Shown here one piece after another: positions 8,455 through 16,462 of a DNA stretch of 41,607 nucleotides. Within the stretch, counting starts at the first letter, position 1; every line of letters starts with the position of its first letter. The notes below the pieces were generated by a model. That model saw only the letters and a program-made list of their open reading frames with translations, did no database searches and was not told the origin of the DNA. The DNA is from Anaerolineae bacterium (GTDB lineage: Bacteria > Chloroflexota > Anaerolineae > Anaerolineales > UBA11579). Position numbers and translations under genes: made by a program. The DNA is taken from contig SCUK01000011.1 of NCBI GenBank assembly GCA_004297445.1, positions 1-41,607 on the forward strand, given 5' to 3'.

Positions 8455-8482
8455 GTGACTTTCATGCCGCGTTGGATATAAT
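8455..8482 (+). promoter_or_regulatory. Promoter of the PhoD-like gene; decides its start
   Basis: GTGACT (8455-8460, four of six) and perfect TATAAT (8477-8482) are 16 bases apart. The predicted transcription start (about 8489) lies downstream of the possible TTG 8472 and ATG 8481 starts, which fall in or at the -10 box, so translation should begin at ATG 8544. Confidence 0.55.
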
Positions 8483-8543
8483 GAACGCGAGGCCCAATGA
8501 ACCTGACATCACGCCACTTCCCCCGGCAGCGCGCCGCCCACGG

Positions 8544-10259
8544 ATGAGCACCGCTGACCTTCTGACCCATGGCCCGCTCATCGGCGCCGTCACGGATTCC
8601 ACGGCCAACTTCTGGGCGCGGGCGCGCAACGACTGCACGCTGGACATCGTGGCGGCAGCGGACCCCGCCCACCTGCCCTACAGCCCCACTCACCGCGGCA
8701 CCACCAATCTCATCATGTCGGAAGATGGAACCGGCACGGTGCAGTTGAGCGGATTGCAGGCCGATACCCGCTACCACTATGCAGTGCTCATCAACCAGCA
8801 ACCGGTGGTCCCGGCCCGCGGCGCGGCCTTCCCAACCTTTCGCACCTTCCCCGTGCCCGGTTCGCGGGTGGATAACTTCAGCTTCGCCTTCGGTTCGTGC
8901 TTCATCCCCTGGGAATACGACGACAAAGTCTTTGACGGGCTGACGCGCCATGCCGATGAACTGGACCTGCGCCTGTTCCTGATGATTGGCGACAATGTCT
9001 ACGTGGATGAATACTTCCACAAGGTGCGCTCCAAGCTGGAACACGCCGCGCCGGTGGGTGACCTGCTGAGCATCTACCGCGAGGCCTATCGCTATACATG
9101 GCAATGGCCCAACTTTCGCCACTTCACCGCCAATACACCCTCCTACATGATTTTTGACGACCACGAGTTCTGGGACAACTGGGGCAACGTGCCCTCCGAG
9201 CGCACCGCGGCGGATGTATTCCAGGCGGCCTGCCGTGCCTACACCGAATACCAGGACAACCACAACCCGGGCTACGCTGAGCGCATGGCCGGCGTGGAGC
9301 CGCAATACTGGTACAGCTTTGAGTACGGCGACGTGGGTTTCTTTGTGCTGGATTGCCGCACCCTGCGCAACCCCAACGCGGTGCCGTTCCCCACGCTGCT
9401 CTCGAACAACCAGCGCGCCGCCTTGTTCGATTGGCTGGAGGCAAACAACACCCGCTACCCCGCCAAGTTCGTGGTCTCCTCGGTGCCGCTGACCTACATG
9501 GCGATTCCGGAATGGATGGTGCGCCTGCATCACATCAGCATGGGCGACCAGTGGCCGGGCTACCGCGATGAACGCGGTGAGCTGTTCCGCTTCATCCAGC
9601 AAAAGAATATCACCGGCGTGCATGTGTTGAGCGGCGATGTGCATATCGGCCAGAGCGTGAAGTTCGAGCCGAACACCAGCGGCCCGCCGGTGTATTCCTA
9701 CACGGCCTCGCCACTGGCACAGACCTATGAAATCCTGCCGCGCGAGACTCCGGCGGCAATTAACGCGTTGGCCGGCGCGTTCGTGGGGGCGATACTGGGC
9801 ACGTTCTTCGGCTGGTGGATTGCGTTCCTGGAAACCGCGCCATTGCCGGGCCTGCTGCGCGTTCTGGCCATCGTGATTCAGGGTGTGACAAACATGTTGA
9901 TGGGCGCGTTCCTGGGCGCAGTACTGGGCGAAAGCGTGCGCCGGCTGCTGGCACGCCTGCTGCGACGCGGCAAGGAACGCCCGCTGGGCGCCGCGCTCAT
10001 CAGCCGCCTGCTGTACCGCCCGTTCCAGGCGCTCTCTTACTTATATTTCCAGTCCAACGTGCGGCGCGTGTCCGGTGACCAGATCACCTATCACGGCCGC
10101 GCCCTCTACTACCTGAGCAACCTCATTCCCCCCATCTGGCAAATCAACGTGGGTATCGTGCGGGTGCAGCGCACCCTCCAGGGCGGCGTGCAGGTGTGGA
10201 TCGAGTACCGCGATGAGCACGGGGATGTCATCGTCACAGAGAAACCGCACGCCGTCTGA
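8544..10259 (+). CDS. PhoD-like alkaline phosphatase with inserted membrane hairpin
   Basis: A 571-residue protein with the calcineurin-like metallophosphatase core of the PhoD family (phosphomono-/diesterase). Visible signatures are FAFGSCFIPWEYDD, MIGDNVYVDEY, FDDHEFWDNWG and VLSGDVHIGQ, all with metal-ligand Asp/Asn/His residues. An N-terminal fibronectin-like segment (about 1-110) precedes them, as in PhoD. Unusually, no Tat or Sec signal peptide is seen. Instead a Gly-rich stretch with two hydrophobic helices (about 407-475) sits before a soluble C-terminal segment ending in beta strands. The start at 8544 is chosen because earlier starts lie in the -10 box. Homoserine kinase follows after three bases, so the two are probably cotranscribed. 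Substrate unknown. Confidence 0.85.
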   Translation: MSTADLLTHGPLIGAVTDSTANFWARARNDCTLDIVAAADPAHLPYSPTHRGTTNLIMSEDGTGTVQLSGLQADTRYHYAVLINQQPVVPARGAAFPTFRTFPVPGSRVDNFSFAFGSCFIPWEYDDKVFDGLTRHADELDLRLFLMIGDNVYVDEYFHKVRSKLEHAAPVGDLLSIYREAYRYTWQWPNFRHFTANTPSYMIFDDHEFWDNWGNVPSERTAADVFQAACRAYTEYQDNHNPGYAERMAGVEPQYWYSFEYGDVGFFVLDCRTLRNPNAVPFPTLLSNNQRAALFDWLEANNTRYPAKFVVSSVPLTYMAIPEWMVRLHHISMGDQWPGYRDERGELFRFIQQKNITGVHVLSGDVHIGQSVKFEPNTSGPPVYSYTASPLAQTYEILPRETPAAINALAGAFVGAILGTFFGWWIAFLETAPLPGLLRVLAIVIQGVTNMLMGAFLGAVLGESVRRLLARLLRRGKERPLGAALISRLLYRPFQALSYLYFQSNVRRVSGDQITYHGRALYYLSNLIPPIWQINVGIVRVQRTLQGGVQVWIEYRDEHGDVIVTEKPHAV

Positions 10260-10262
10260 CCC

Positions 10263-11168
10263 ATGAACCCCTTCCGCGTCCACGTTCCGGCCACCAGCGC
10301 CAACCTCGGCCCGGGGTTTGACACCCTCGGCCTGGCGCTGAACTTGTGGAATGAGACGACCTTCGAGACCGGGGCCGCGCGCTTCCGGCTGGACATCGAG
10401 GGCGAAGGCGCGCAGTCCCTTCCAACTGACAAAACCAACGCCATCTACGCCGCGTTCGCCACCACCTACGCCGCCGCCAAACAGACTCCGCCCGCCGGGG
10501 TGCACATCCATTGCCTCAATCGCATCCCGCTGGGGGCCGGGCTGGGAAGCAGCGCCGCGGCCGCGCTCACCGGCATCCTGGCGGCCAACCACCTGCTGAA
10601 CGAAGTCTTCGACCGCGGCCAGGTGATTGCCCTGGCTACAGAACTGGAAGGCCACCCGGACAATGTCGCTCCTGCCATGCTGGGCGGGCTGACGATTTCG
10701 GCGGCGGGGCGCAACGGCCCGCTCACCCGCCGCGCCGCCAGCCCGGACCTGTCGCTGGTGGTCGTCATCCCTGATTTCAGATTGGCGACCAAGAAAGCGC
10801 GCCGCGCCCTGCCCGATTCCTATTCCCGCGCCGATGCCGTCGCCAGCGTTGGCCGCGCCGCGCTGGTGGTGGAAGCCCTGCGCGCCAACGACCGCGCCCT
10901 GCTGGCCGAAGCGATGGCTGACAGCCTGCACCAGCCCTACCGCCTGCCGCTCATCCCCGGCGCGGCCCAGGCGCTGGCGGCGGCGCAGGCGCTGGGAGCG
11001 GCCGCCGCGCTTTCCGGCGCGGGACCGGGCGTGATTGCCTTTCCTCCCGCTGACCCGCAACCGGTGGCCAGGGCGATGCAGGCGGCGTTCACTGCCGCGG
11101 GCAAAGCCAGCCGCGCCCTGTTCCTGCACACATCGGCGGACGGCGCGCGCGTCAAACCGGCGGAGTGA
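10263..11168 (+). CDS. thrB: Homoserine kinase
   Basis: A 301-residue GHMP-family kinase that phosphorylates L-homoserine with ATP on the way to threonine. The N-terminal VPATSANLGPGFDTLGLAL is the classic ThrB start, PLGAGLGSSAAA is the ATP-binding GHMP motif near residue 93, and the C-terminal LSGAGPGVIAF is motif 3. Length is typical. The ATG lies three bases after the PhoD stop codon, so translation is likely coupled; no other threonine gene is in the window. There is no obvious functional link to the PhoD protein. It ends 43 bases before the convergent dcd gene. Confidence 0.95.
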   Translation: MNPFRVHVPATSANLGPGFDTLGLALNLWNETTFETGAARFRLDIEGEGAQSLPTDKTNAIYAAFATTYAAAKQTPPAGVHIHCLNRIPLGAGLGSSAAAALTGILAANHLLNEVFDRGQVIALATELEGHPDNVAPAMLGGLTISAAGRNGPLTRRAASPDLSLVVVIPDFRLATKKARRALPDSYSRADAVASVGRAALVVEALRANDRALLAEAMADSLHQPYRLPLIPGAAQALAAAQALGAAAALSGAGPGVIAFPPADPQPVARAMQAAFTAAGKASRALFLHTSADGARVKPAE

Positions 11169-11211
11169 GTACGCCGCGCAACCAATTACCAATTACTATT
11201 TTCGGGTTTTC

Positions 11212-11766
11212 CTACAACTTCGGCAGCACGATGCTCTGCTGTTTCTGATACTTGCCCTTCTTGTCGGCGTAACTGATTTCGCACTCCTCGTCGGCTTCAA
11301 AGAACAGCACCTGCGCCAACCCTTCGTTGGCATAGATTCGGGCGGGCAGCGGCGTGGTGTTGCTGATTTCCAGTGTCACGAAACCTTCCCACTCCGGTTC
11401 GAACGGGGTGACATTGACGATGATGCCGCAGCGGGCATAGGTGCTTTTGCCGAGGCAGATGGTTAGCACCTTGCGCGGGATGCGGAAATATTCGATGGTG
11501 CGTGCAAGGGCGAACGAGTTGGGCGGGATGACGCACACATCCCCCTTGAAATCCACCATCGAGGCGGTGTCGAAGTGCTTGGGGTCGACGGTGGCGGAAA
11601 AGACGTTGGTGAAGATCTTGAATTCATCCGCCACGCGGATGTCGTAGCCGTAGGAGGACACGCCGTAGGAAATCACGCCGTCGCGCACCTGGGTATCCAC
11701 GAAGGGTTCGATCATGCCATGTTCCTGCGCCATTTTGCGAATCCAGTGATCGGGTTTGAGTCCCAT
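11212..11766 (-). CDS. dcd: dCTP deaminase
   Basis: A 184-residue enzyme of the dUTPase/dCTP deaminase fold, converting dCTP to dUTP and ammonia for dTMP synthesis. Recognisable parts are [15 protein letters not shown], the nucleotide-binding [23 protein letters not shown] and the catalytic Glu in [11 protein letters not shown], with the flexible C-terminal lid [15 protein letters not shown]. Length fits the homotrimeric bacterial enzyme. A CAGGAG site lies seven bases before the ATG at 11766. It could be mono- or bifunctional (dUTP-forming or dUMP-forming); the sequence does not decide this by eye. Transcribed alone, leftward. Confidence 0.95.
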   Translation of the reverse strand: MGLKPDHWIRKMAQEHGMIEPFVDTQVRDGVISYGVSSYGYDIRVADEFKIFTNVFSATVDPKHFDTASMVDFKGDVCVIPPNSFALARTIEYFRIPRKVLTICLGKSTYARCGIIVNVTPFEPEWEGFVTLEISNTTPLPARIYANEGLAQVLFFEADEECEISYADKKGKYQKQQSIVLPKL

Positions 11767-11852
11767 ATGCGTCTCCTGAGTTGAGTTGCTTCATTTAACC
11801 ATCAAGCGCGGCATGGCGCGGGATTTATTAAGGTTGGAGTTTTGATTCCGAG

Positions 11853-12809
11853 TTAATCTCCCAAACAGAACGCTGCCAGGGTCAGCAGGCCGGGGTCAAC
11901 GGTGACGTCCATGCTGTAGGGCTTGCCGTAGGTAAAGGCCACGCGGTAGCGCCCGGCGGGCAGGCCGCTCGCGCCGTATTGCTCGCCCCAGCCGTCGTCG
12001 CCATTGGCGCCCGCGCCGTAGGGTTCAAGGAACGTGCGCTGGCCGGACTCATCGTCGAGGCGGGTGATGACCAGCGGCAGGCCGTTCACCGGCTGGCCGG
12101 CAGCATCCAGGACGTAGACCGCCAGCGCGCCCGTGCCCTCCGGCGGCGCAATCCACAGTTCGGGGTTGCGCGTGGCGGCGTAATCGTTCTCGCCAAAGCG
12201 CACCTCAAAGTGCAGGTGATTGCCGAGCGCCACGCCGGTGGCGCCGACCTGGCCGATGGGCTGGCCGGCCTCGACGTTTTCCCCCACAGTAACGCCGATG
12301 GTGGAGAGGTGGCCGTACACGGTGAAAACCGGCTGGGCGATGCCGTCGAAATGATGTTCGAGGACGATGACGTTGCCGTAAAACTGCGGCCAGGCGGCGA
12401 TGAGGGCATCATCGTCCGGGCCGGCAAACACCACCACCCCGGCGGCAGGGGCGAGCACCGGCGTGCCGGGTCGGTTCTCGAATTCCACGCCGTGATGCAC
12501 GTCGAACTGCCCGTTGCCGGTCGCGCCGTAGCGGTAACCGGGCGAGACGGATTGGTTGTACTCCGCGCCAATGGGCGCGGCGAGCACGAAGTGACCGGTG
12601 AGGATTTGGAACGGCGGCGTGCAGAAGTGGAATGCGACTTCAGGGGTGGAAGTCGGCGCAAGCGGCGTGGGCGTGGCGGTCACGGCGCGTGTGGCGGTTG
12701 AGGTGGGCGATATGACGGCAGGCGCGGTGTTCGCGGTGGGCACAGCGGTGGCCGCGGGCGGGACAGGAGTACAGCCCACCAACAAGAAACTTAATAACAT
12801 CGCCATCAT
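11853..12809 (-). CDS. M23 family metallopeptidase lipoprotein
   Basis: A 318-residue predicted lipoprotein. From ATG 12809 the protein begins MMAMLLSFLLVGC, a short signal peptide with lipobox LVGC (C13), followed by a Thr/Pro/Ala-rich linker to about residue 60. The LytM/M23 domain spans about 85-220, with HHGVE and the GNHLHFEV (HxH) motif and the YGHLS strand. The first zinc-ligand motif is HxxxE where HxxxD is usual. The last ~95 residues form a beta-rich domain, possibly Ig- or carboxypeptidase-regulatory-like (AVYVLDAAGQPVNGLPLVI). It may cut peptidoglycan peptides or a surface protein. The frame is open to 12887, but the first 26 codons would read through a dispersed palindrome, so the later start is used; no ribosome-binding site is evident. 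Confidence 0.85.
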   Translation of the reverse strand: MMAMLLSFLLVGCTPVPPAATAVPTANTAPAVISPTSTATRAVTATPTPLAPTSTPEVAFHFCTPPFQILTGHFVLAAPIGAEYNQSVSPGYRYGATGNGQFDVHHGVEFENRPGTPVLAPAAGVVVFAGPDDDALIAAWPQFYGNVIVLEHHFDGIAQPVFTVYGHLSTIGVTVGENVEAGQPIGQVGATGVALGNHLHFEVRFGENDYAATRNPELWIAPPEGTGALAVYVLDAAGQPVNGLPLVITRLDDESGQRTFLEPYGAGANGDDGWGEQYGASGLPAGRYRVAFTYGKPYSMDVTVDPGLLTLAAFCLGD

Positions 12810-12810
12810 T

Positions 12811-12838
12811 GTAGGGGCGCAGCATGCTGTGCCCCTAC
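12811..12838. repeat. GTAGGGGC-family palindrome abutting a start codon
   Basis: A near-perfect 28-base palindrome: GTAGGGGC, a GCATGC-centred middle, and GCCCCTAC, with one symmetric mismatch. It ends one base before the ATG of the M23 lipoprotein gene, so it forms the immediate leader of that gene. Relatives are at 5311-5336 and 24560-24603. Confidence 0.8.
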
Positions 12839-12901
12839 GTAACCAATCCAATCGGCTATGAAAAGAGCCAACACGAATTACTTTCATCCTCTTGTGGCCT
12901 G

Positions 12902-14443
12902 TTACCCCAACCCGCCACGCGAGGCGAGGGCGGCGGCGAGGCGCGCTTCCAGCGCATCGGCTTCTGCGGCCAGGTCGGCCACCGCCGCGCGCAGTTCGTC
13001 CGCTTTTTTCTTGTCCTGCAACCCCAGCGCGTTAATCTTCACGTTCAACCCGGCGGCGGTAAGCGACGCACGCGCCAGCGCCACGCCGCTGGCGGCATCC
13101 GAGATGGCGTTGGTGTTGCCCAGTTCAGCGGCCTGCACCGCCAGCGCCATCACCGCCACCGCACGCCGCCCCGAGGCCAGCGGCACGTCCGCGGCGTGCA
13201 GGGTGGCGGTCTCGATGGCGGCGGCGCGCGCGGCCTGTTCCTCTTCCGTGGCTTTGGGCAGTTTGAAAGCCGCCATCACTTCGCCAAACGCGGCGGCATC
13301 CTCCTGTACCCCGGCGGTGAGTTCGGCGCGCAGCGTGTCGGCCTGTTCGGCCAGCGCAAACATCTTGTCTTCCACGTCCTTGTAGGCTTTCTTGTTCACC
13401 GTCAGCCGGGCCACCATGGCGGCCAGCCCGGCGGCCATCGCCCCGGCATACGCCGCCGCAGAGCCCCCGCCCGGCGCGGCCGTTCCGGTGGCCAGGGCCT
13501 CCAAAAACTGGTCCGCATCCGCCGCCGCGGGCGCGGCGCTTTCGGCCTGCGCTGCAGCGAGGCGATTCTCCAGCACCTGCATCGGGTCGAAGTCGTCCAG
13601 TTGCAGATACCACGCCGCCGAGTCGGTCAGCGCCTGCTGCGGGATGAGACCGACGAGTTCGGAGCGCGTCACGCTCAGCCCGTAGCGGGCGGCTTCGCGG
13701 CGCACCAGTTCCACCGCGCGGTGGACGGGGGTGCGCCGGTAGTTGGTCAGGTTCATCGAAATCTGCGCCTGCCCCTCCACCAGCAGACCGAGCGCCTTGA
13801 CGAAGCGCAGGCCGCCGGAAAGATGACGCACCGCCTTGCCGATTTTCTCGGCGGCGGCGAGGTCGGGGCGGTCGAGGTACACGTTCCAGGCGATGAGCGG
13901 CGAGCGCGCCCCGATGACGGTGGCCCCGGCGGGGGTGGCGACGGCCGGGCCGAAGTCCGGGGCGCGTTCCGGGTTCACGTCGATTTCGACTTTCCAGGCT
14001 TCGTATTCGCCGCTGCGCACCGCGGCGAGGTTCTCGCGCTCCGGGCTGGTGGCGGCCTTTTCATATAAGTAGACGGCGATACCGAGTTCCTCGCCGACGC
14101 GTTTGCCGAGCCGCCGGGCGATTTCCACGCAGTCAGCCATCGTGGCGTCGCGGATGGGCACGAAAGGCACCACATCCGTCGCGCCGATGCGCGGGTGTTC
14201 GCCGTGATGCTGGTCGAGGTTAATCAGTTCCTGCGCTTTGGCGATGGCGGCAAAGGCGGCCTGCTCCACCGCCGCGGGCGAGCCGACGAAGGTGACCACG
14301 GTGCGGTTGTGGTCGGGGTCGCTGCTGCTGTTCAGCAGGATGGCGTCCGGCACAGCGCGGATGGCGTCCAGAATTTGCTCAATGATTTCCGGGCGGCGGC
14401 CTTCGGAGAAGTTGGGGATGCATTCAATAAGCGGTTGCGGCAT
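12902..14443 (-). CDS. ftcD: Bifunctional glutamate formimidoyltransferase / formimidoyltetrahydrofolate cyclodeaminase
   Basis: A 513-residue fusion. The N-terminal formiminotransferase half (about 1-300) starts PLIECIPNFSEGR and contains HHGEHPRIGATDVVPFVP; it moves the formimino group from formiminoglutamate to tetrahydrofolate. The C-terminal cyclodeaminase half (about 325-513) has FLEALATGTAAPGGGSAAA and releases ammonia to give methenyl-THF. This order is that of the animal FTCD enzyme and of some bacteria; other bacteria encode the halves separately. Its usual role is the last steps of histidine degradation, but no hut gene is in the window. An AAGGA site precedes the ATG at 14443 and a TATAAT (minus strand) lies about 30 bases upstream. 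Confidence 0.95.
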   Translation of the reverse strand: MPQPLIECIPNFSEGRRPEIIEQILDAIRAVPDAILLNSSSDPDHNRTVVTFVGSPAAVEQAAFAAIAKAQELINLDQHHGEHPRIGATDVVPFVPIRDATMADCVEIARRLGKRVGEELGIAVYLYEKAATSPERENLAAVRSGEYEAWKVEIDVNPERAPDFGPAVATPAGATVIGARSPLIAWNVYLDRPDLAAAEKIGKAVRHLSGGLRFVKALGLLVEGQAQISMNLTNYRRTPVHRAVELVRREAARYGLSVTRSELVGLIPQQALTDSAAWYLQLDDFDPMQVLENRLAAAQAESAAPAAADADQFLEALATGTAAPGGGSAAAYAGAMAAGLAAMVARLTVNKKAYKDVEDKMFALAEQADTLRAELTAGVQEDAAAFGEVMAAFKLPKATEEEQAARAAAIETATLHAADVPLASGRRAVAVMALAVQAAELGNTNAISDAASGVALARASLTAAGLNVKINALGLQDKKKADELRAAVADLAAEADALEARLAAALASRGGLG

Positions 14444-14471
14444 AGGGGAGTCCTTGGGTGGGGATAGGGGG

Positions 14472-14477
14472 ATTATA
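14472..14477 (-). promoter_or_regulatory. -10 box of the ftcD gene
   Basis: TATAAT on the minus strand, about 28 bases before the ftcD ATG; a -35 box is not convincing. The message would have a leader of about 20 bases holding the AAGGA site. Confidence 0.5.
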
Positions 14478-14544
14478 AAGCGATTGGCGGATCGCCGATT
14501 TTGGATTGTGGATTGCTGATTGTGGATTTGCCGCGCGATTTGTC

Positions 14545-14550
14545 TATAAT
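14545..14550 (+). promoter_or_regulatory. -10 box six bases before a start codon (leaderless type)
   Basis: TATAAT followed by six bases and ATG 14557. Transcription from this box would begin at or next to the start codon. No ribosome-binding site is present before the ATG. Confidence 0.6.
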
Positions 14551-14556
14551 GGAACC

Positions 14557-15072
14557 ATGAGCGCAGACATTCTAAACGGAGTGATTTTTTTGAATAAGAA
14601 GTTGCTTGTCTTGGTTATCTTTGCTGTGGCCCTTCTCTGCACACTAATTACAGTGGTCTGTGACTGCGTCAGTTACACTTTTTCCGAAGACCCTGTCGTC
14701 TTAGTGGATGCATCTATGTGTAGTGGTCGAGATCCAGAAACCGGTATGCCGAGTCCGGAGAAGACAAGATTTGATGGAAATAATCTAGATTCGATCTTTT
14801 TATGCCTAGAAGTTGAGCCGATCGAAAATGCCAGTTTACATGCTAACTGGAGGCTTTTACCTAAAGATACATCTTTCTTCTTGAGCGAGAGTCAAAAAGT
14901 TAGCGGTGAACGCTTTCTCTACTTTTCTCTCGGAGAAATAGGAACTTCTGGCCCGTTTGGCTTTTATTATGAAGAGTATCTGGAATTAGGATATTTGCCC
15001 CCAGGAGAGTATGCTGTCGAAATTAGGCAAGGTCGCGAATCTATAGTTGAGGTCTCGTTTTCAATAAGATGA
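14557..15072 (+). CDS. Hypothetical membrane-anchored protein, low GC
   Basis: A 171-residue protein I do not recognise. A positively charged start (NKKLL) leads into a hydrophobic segment (about residues 15-33, LVLVIFAVALLCTLITVV), then a soluble domain of about 135 residues with predicted beta strands, several Cys (VCDCVS, SMCSGRD, IFLCLEVE) and a Gly/Tyr-rich end (YLPPGEYAVEIRQG), suggesting an extracellular beta-sandwich held by one helix. Base composition is clearly more AT-rich than both flanks, with codons such as AGA, TTA and ATA that are rare nearby, which suggests recent acquisition. ATG 14557 fits the -10 box at N6; GTG 14581 or TTG 14590, preceded by GGAG, is an alternative start. 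Function unknown. Confidence 0.7.
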   Translation: MSADILNGVIFLNKKLLVLVIFAVALLCTLITVVCDCVSYTFSEDPVVLVDASMCSGRDPETGMPSPEKTRFDGNNLDSIFLCLEVEPIENASLHANWRLLPKDTSFFLSESQKVSGERFLYFSLGEIGTSGPFGFYYEEYLELGYLPPGEYAVEIRQGRESIVEVSFSIR

Positions 15073-15155
15073 TGGTCGAAAATTTTAAGGGTGGTTGAGC
15101 AGCGTTGTAGTGCGAGACTTGCTAGAATCAGGGAGGTTCAGCGAGGAGAAACCCC

Positions 15156-15599
15156 ATGTTCGTTGAAGGCTCCATCATGCGCGCGATTGCACTGGCGGAA
15201 GGCGGCGACCGCCGCACCGCCGCCGGCCTGTTGGCTGGCTGGGTGAAGGCAAATCCGGAATCGGAGTTGGGCTGGTACTGGCTGGGCCAGTGCGTCGAGG
15301 ACATCCGCCAGAAACGCCAGTGTTTCGAACGCGTGCTGGCGCTCAACCCCCAGCACGACCAGGCCCTTCGCCAACTGGTGAAACTGGAAGCCGACCTGCG
15401 CCCGACCGCCCCCGTGGCGGTGTACCAACCGGATCTCTCCGGCATGGTGGTCGCCCAACCGGCGCTGGACGTGCGCGACGAACTGTGCCTGGATGAACTG
15501 CCAAAGCGGCCGCTTCTCACCCGCATCCTCGGCCCGGCGCTCGTCGGTCTGCTGGCGCTGGCGGTGCTGGTGTTTGCCTGGCTCGCGTTGGCGGGGTAG
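15156..15599 (+). CDS. Small TPR-like protein with C-terminal transmembrane anchor
   Basis: A 147-residue protein. Residues about 8-75 form two tetratricopeptide-like helical hairpins (MRAIALAEGGDRRTAAGLLA, then WYWLGQCVEDIRQKRQCFER and VLALNPQHDQALRQL). A linker follows, and the C-terminus (about 122-146, ILGPALVGLLALAVLVFAWL) is one transmembrane helix. The topology is a cytosolic TPR tethered at its C-terminus, as in small adaptor proteins common in Anaerolineae. GAGGAG is seven bases before the ATG at 15156, and a strong terminator follows the stop, so this is a single-gene unit. Partner and role unknown. Confidence 0.8.
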   Translation: MFVEGSIMRAIALAEGGDRRTAAGLLAGWVKANPESELGWYWLGQCVEDIRQKRQCFERVLALNPQHDQALRQLVKLEADLRPTAPVAVYQPDLSGMVVAQPALDVRDELCLDELPKRPLLTRILGPALVGLLALAVLVFAWLALAG

Positions 15600-15619
15600 T
15601 GTTTCCCTACATTAGATAG

Positions 15620-15654
15620 AAAACTGCCTGCGCCAACATGACGCAGGCAGTTTT
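15620..15654. terminator. Bidirectional intrinsic terminator
   Basis: Perfect 13-base stem AAAACTGCCTGCG (15620-15632) with CGCAGGCAGTTTT (15642-15654), loop of nine bases, followed by GTCTT. It sits between the TPR gene and the convergent methyltransferase gene and has U-tracts in both directions. Confidence 0.9.
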
Positions 15655-15667
15655 GTCTTAAGTAAGC

Positions 15668-16462
15668 CTAACCACCAGCCCCCACGCGCGCCCAATACAA
15701 CTCGGTGACATACGGCAGGGCGACCGTCCCGCCCTGCTGGTGCGCGCCAAACAATTCATCAATTGCCGCCATCAACGGCGCGTGGTTGGGATGCCCCGCC
15801 AGCGGCACGTACGAACTGCTCAGCACCCGCCCGCTGAACTGCTCCCACGTCAGGAATTGCGGGTTTTCAAATTCCTCTTTATTGAACGCATCCGGCGCGA
15901 AGAATCCGGTAATCCCGGCATCTTTGTCCGGTTCCTGAAGCGCGGCATGGCTCGTCTTGTAATAGTCGGTGCCGTATTCCCGCAGCAAGGCTTCCAGCGC
16001 GGCCACAAACGGGGCGCGCACATCGCGGGTGTTCCACACTAGCGCAATCACGCCGCCCGGCTTGAGCAGGCGGCGGAACTCCCGGCTTGCCAGGGAGAAG
16101 TCGAACCAGTGCAATGCTTGGGCCGCGGTCACTATCTCCACGCTTCCGTCCGGCAGGGGGATGGCCTCAGCGCGGGCGGCGATGCTGGTGAAATCCGGGT
16201 AGCCGGCCAGCAGGGTTTCGGCGGCCGCGCGCATGTCTTCGTTGGGTTCCACGCCATACACCCGCAGGCCATAGTCCAGCAACTGGCGGGTGAAGATGCC
16301 CGTCCCGCTGCCGACATCGGCCGCCGTCCAGCCGCGGCGCAGGCCGACCTTTGCCGCCAGGGTGTCCAGGACTGCCGCGGGATAGGTGGGGCGGTATTTG
16401 ACGTAGTCAGCCACCCGGTTCGAGAAACGCCGGGTGGGGTCATCGGCCGGGAGGTCCGTCAT
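15668..16462 (-). CDS. Class I SAM-dependent methyltransferase
   Basis: A 264-residue methyltransferase of the UbiE/Methyltransf_11 type. Motif I is [19 protein letters not shown] near residue 50, the acidic post-I residue is in YGVEPNEDM, and AQALHWFD with [12 protein letters not shown] form the later motifs. The ALHWFD/LVWNTRD pattern is common in yeast Crg1/TmtA-like small-molecule methyltransferases; the substrate cannot be told. Its start codon overlaps the stop of upp by four bases (ATGA), so it is the second gene of a translationally coupled pair. There is no evident metabolic link with upp. Confidence 0.88.
   Translation of the reverse strand: MTDLPADDPTRRFSNRVADYVKYRPTYPAAVLDTLAAKVGLRRGWTAADVGSGTGIFTRQLLDYGLRVYGVEPNEDMRAAAETLLAGYPDFTSIAARAEAIPLPDGSVEIVTAAQALHWFDFSLASREFRRLLKPGGVIALVWNTRDVRAPFVAALEALLREYGTDYYKTSHAALQEPDKDAGITGFFAPDAFNKEEFENPQFLTWEQFSGRVLSSSYVPLAGHPNHAPLMAAIDELFGAHQQGGTVALPYVTELYWARVGAGG

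Larger units (their letters stand above)
8157..8543. other. Divergent intergenic region between the MFS pair and the PhoD-like gene
   Basis: About 390 bases with no gene. The AT-rich left half (8200-8310) holds the leftward consensus promoter; the middle has a hairpin (8338-8362); the right end has the rightward promoter (8455-8482). No ribosome-binding site and plausible protein combination was found in between. Confidence 0.7.

Noticed and set aside
8472-8543. Upstream TTG 8472 or ATG 8481 as PhoD start
   Set aside because: Both overlap or touch the TATAAT box of the gene's promoter, so they would not be in the transcript.
8400-9644. 414-codon minus-strand open frame over the PhoD-like gene
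   Set aside because: Antisense shadow of a well-supported metallophosphatase; the sequence is low-complexity His/Gly/Val without domain or ribosome-binding site.
12824-14068. 414-codon plus-strand frame over ftcD
   Set aside because: Shadow of ftcD, Arg/Gly/His-rich with no homology signal; it starts in the dispersed palindrome.
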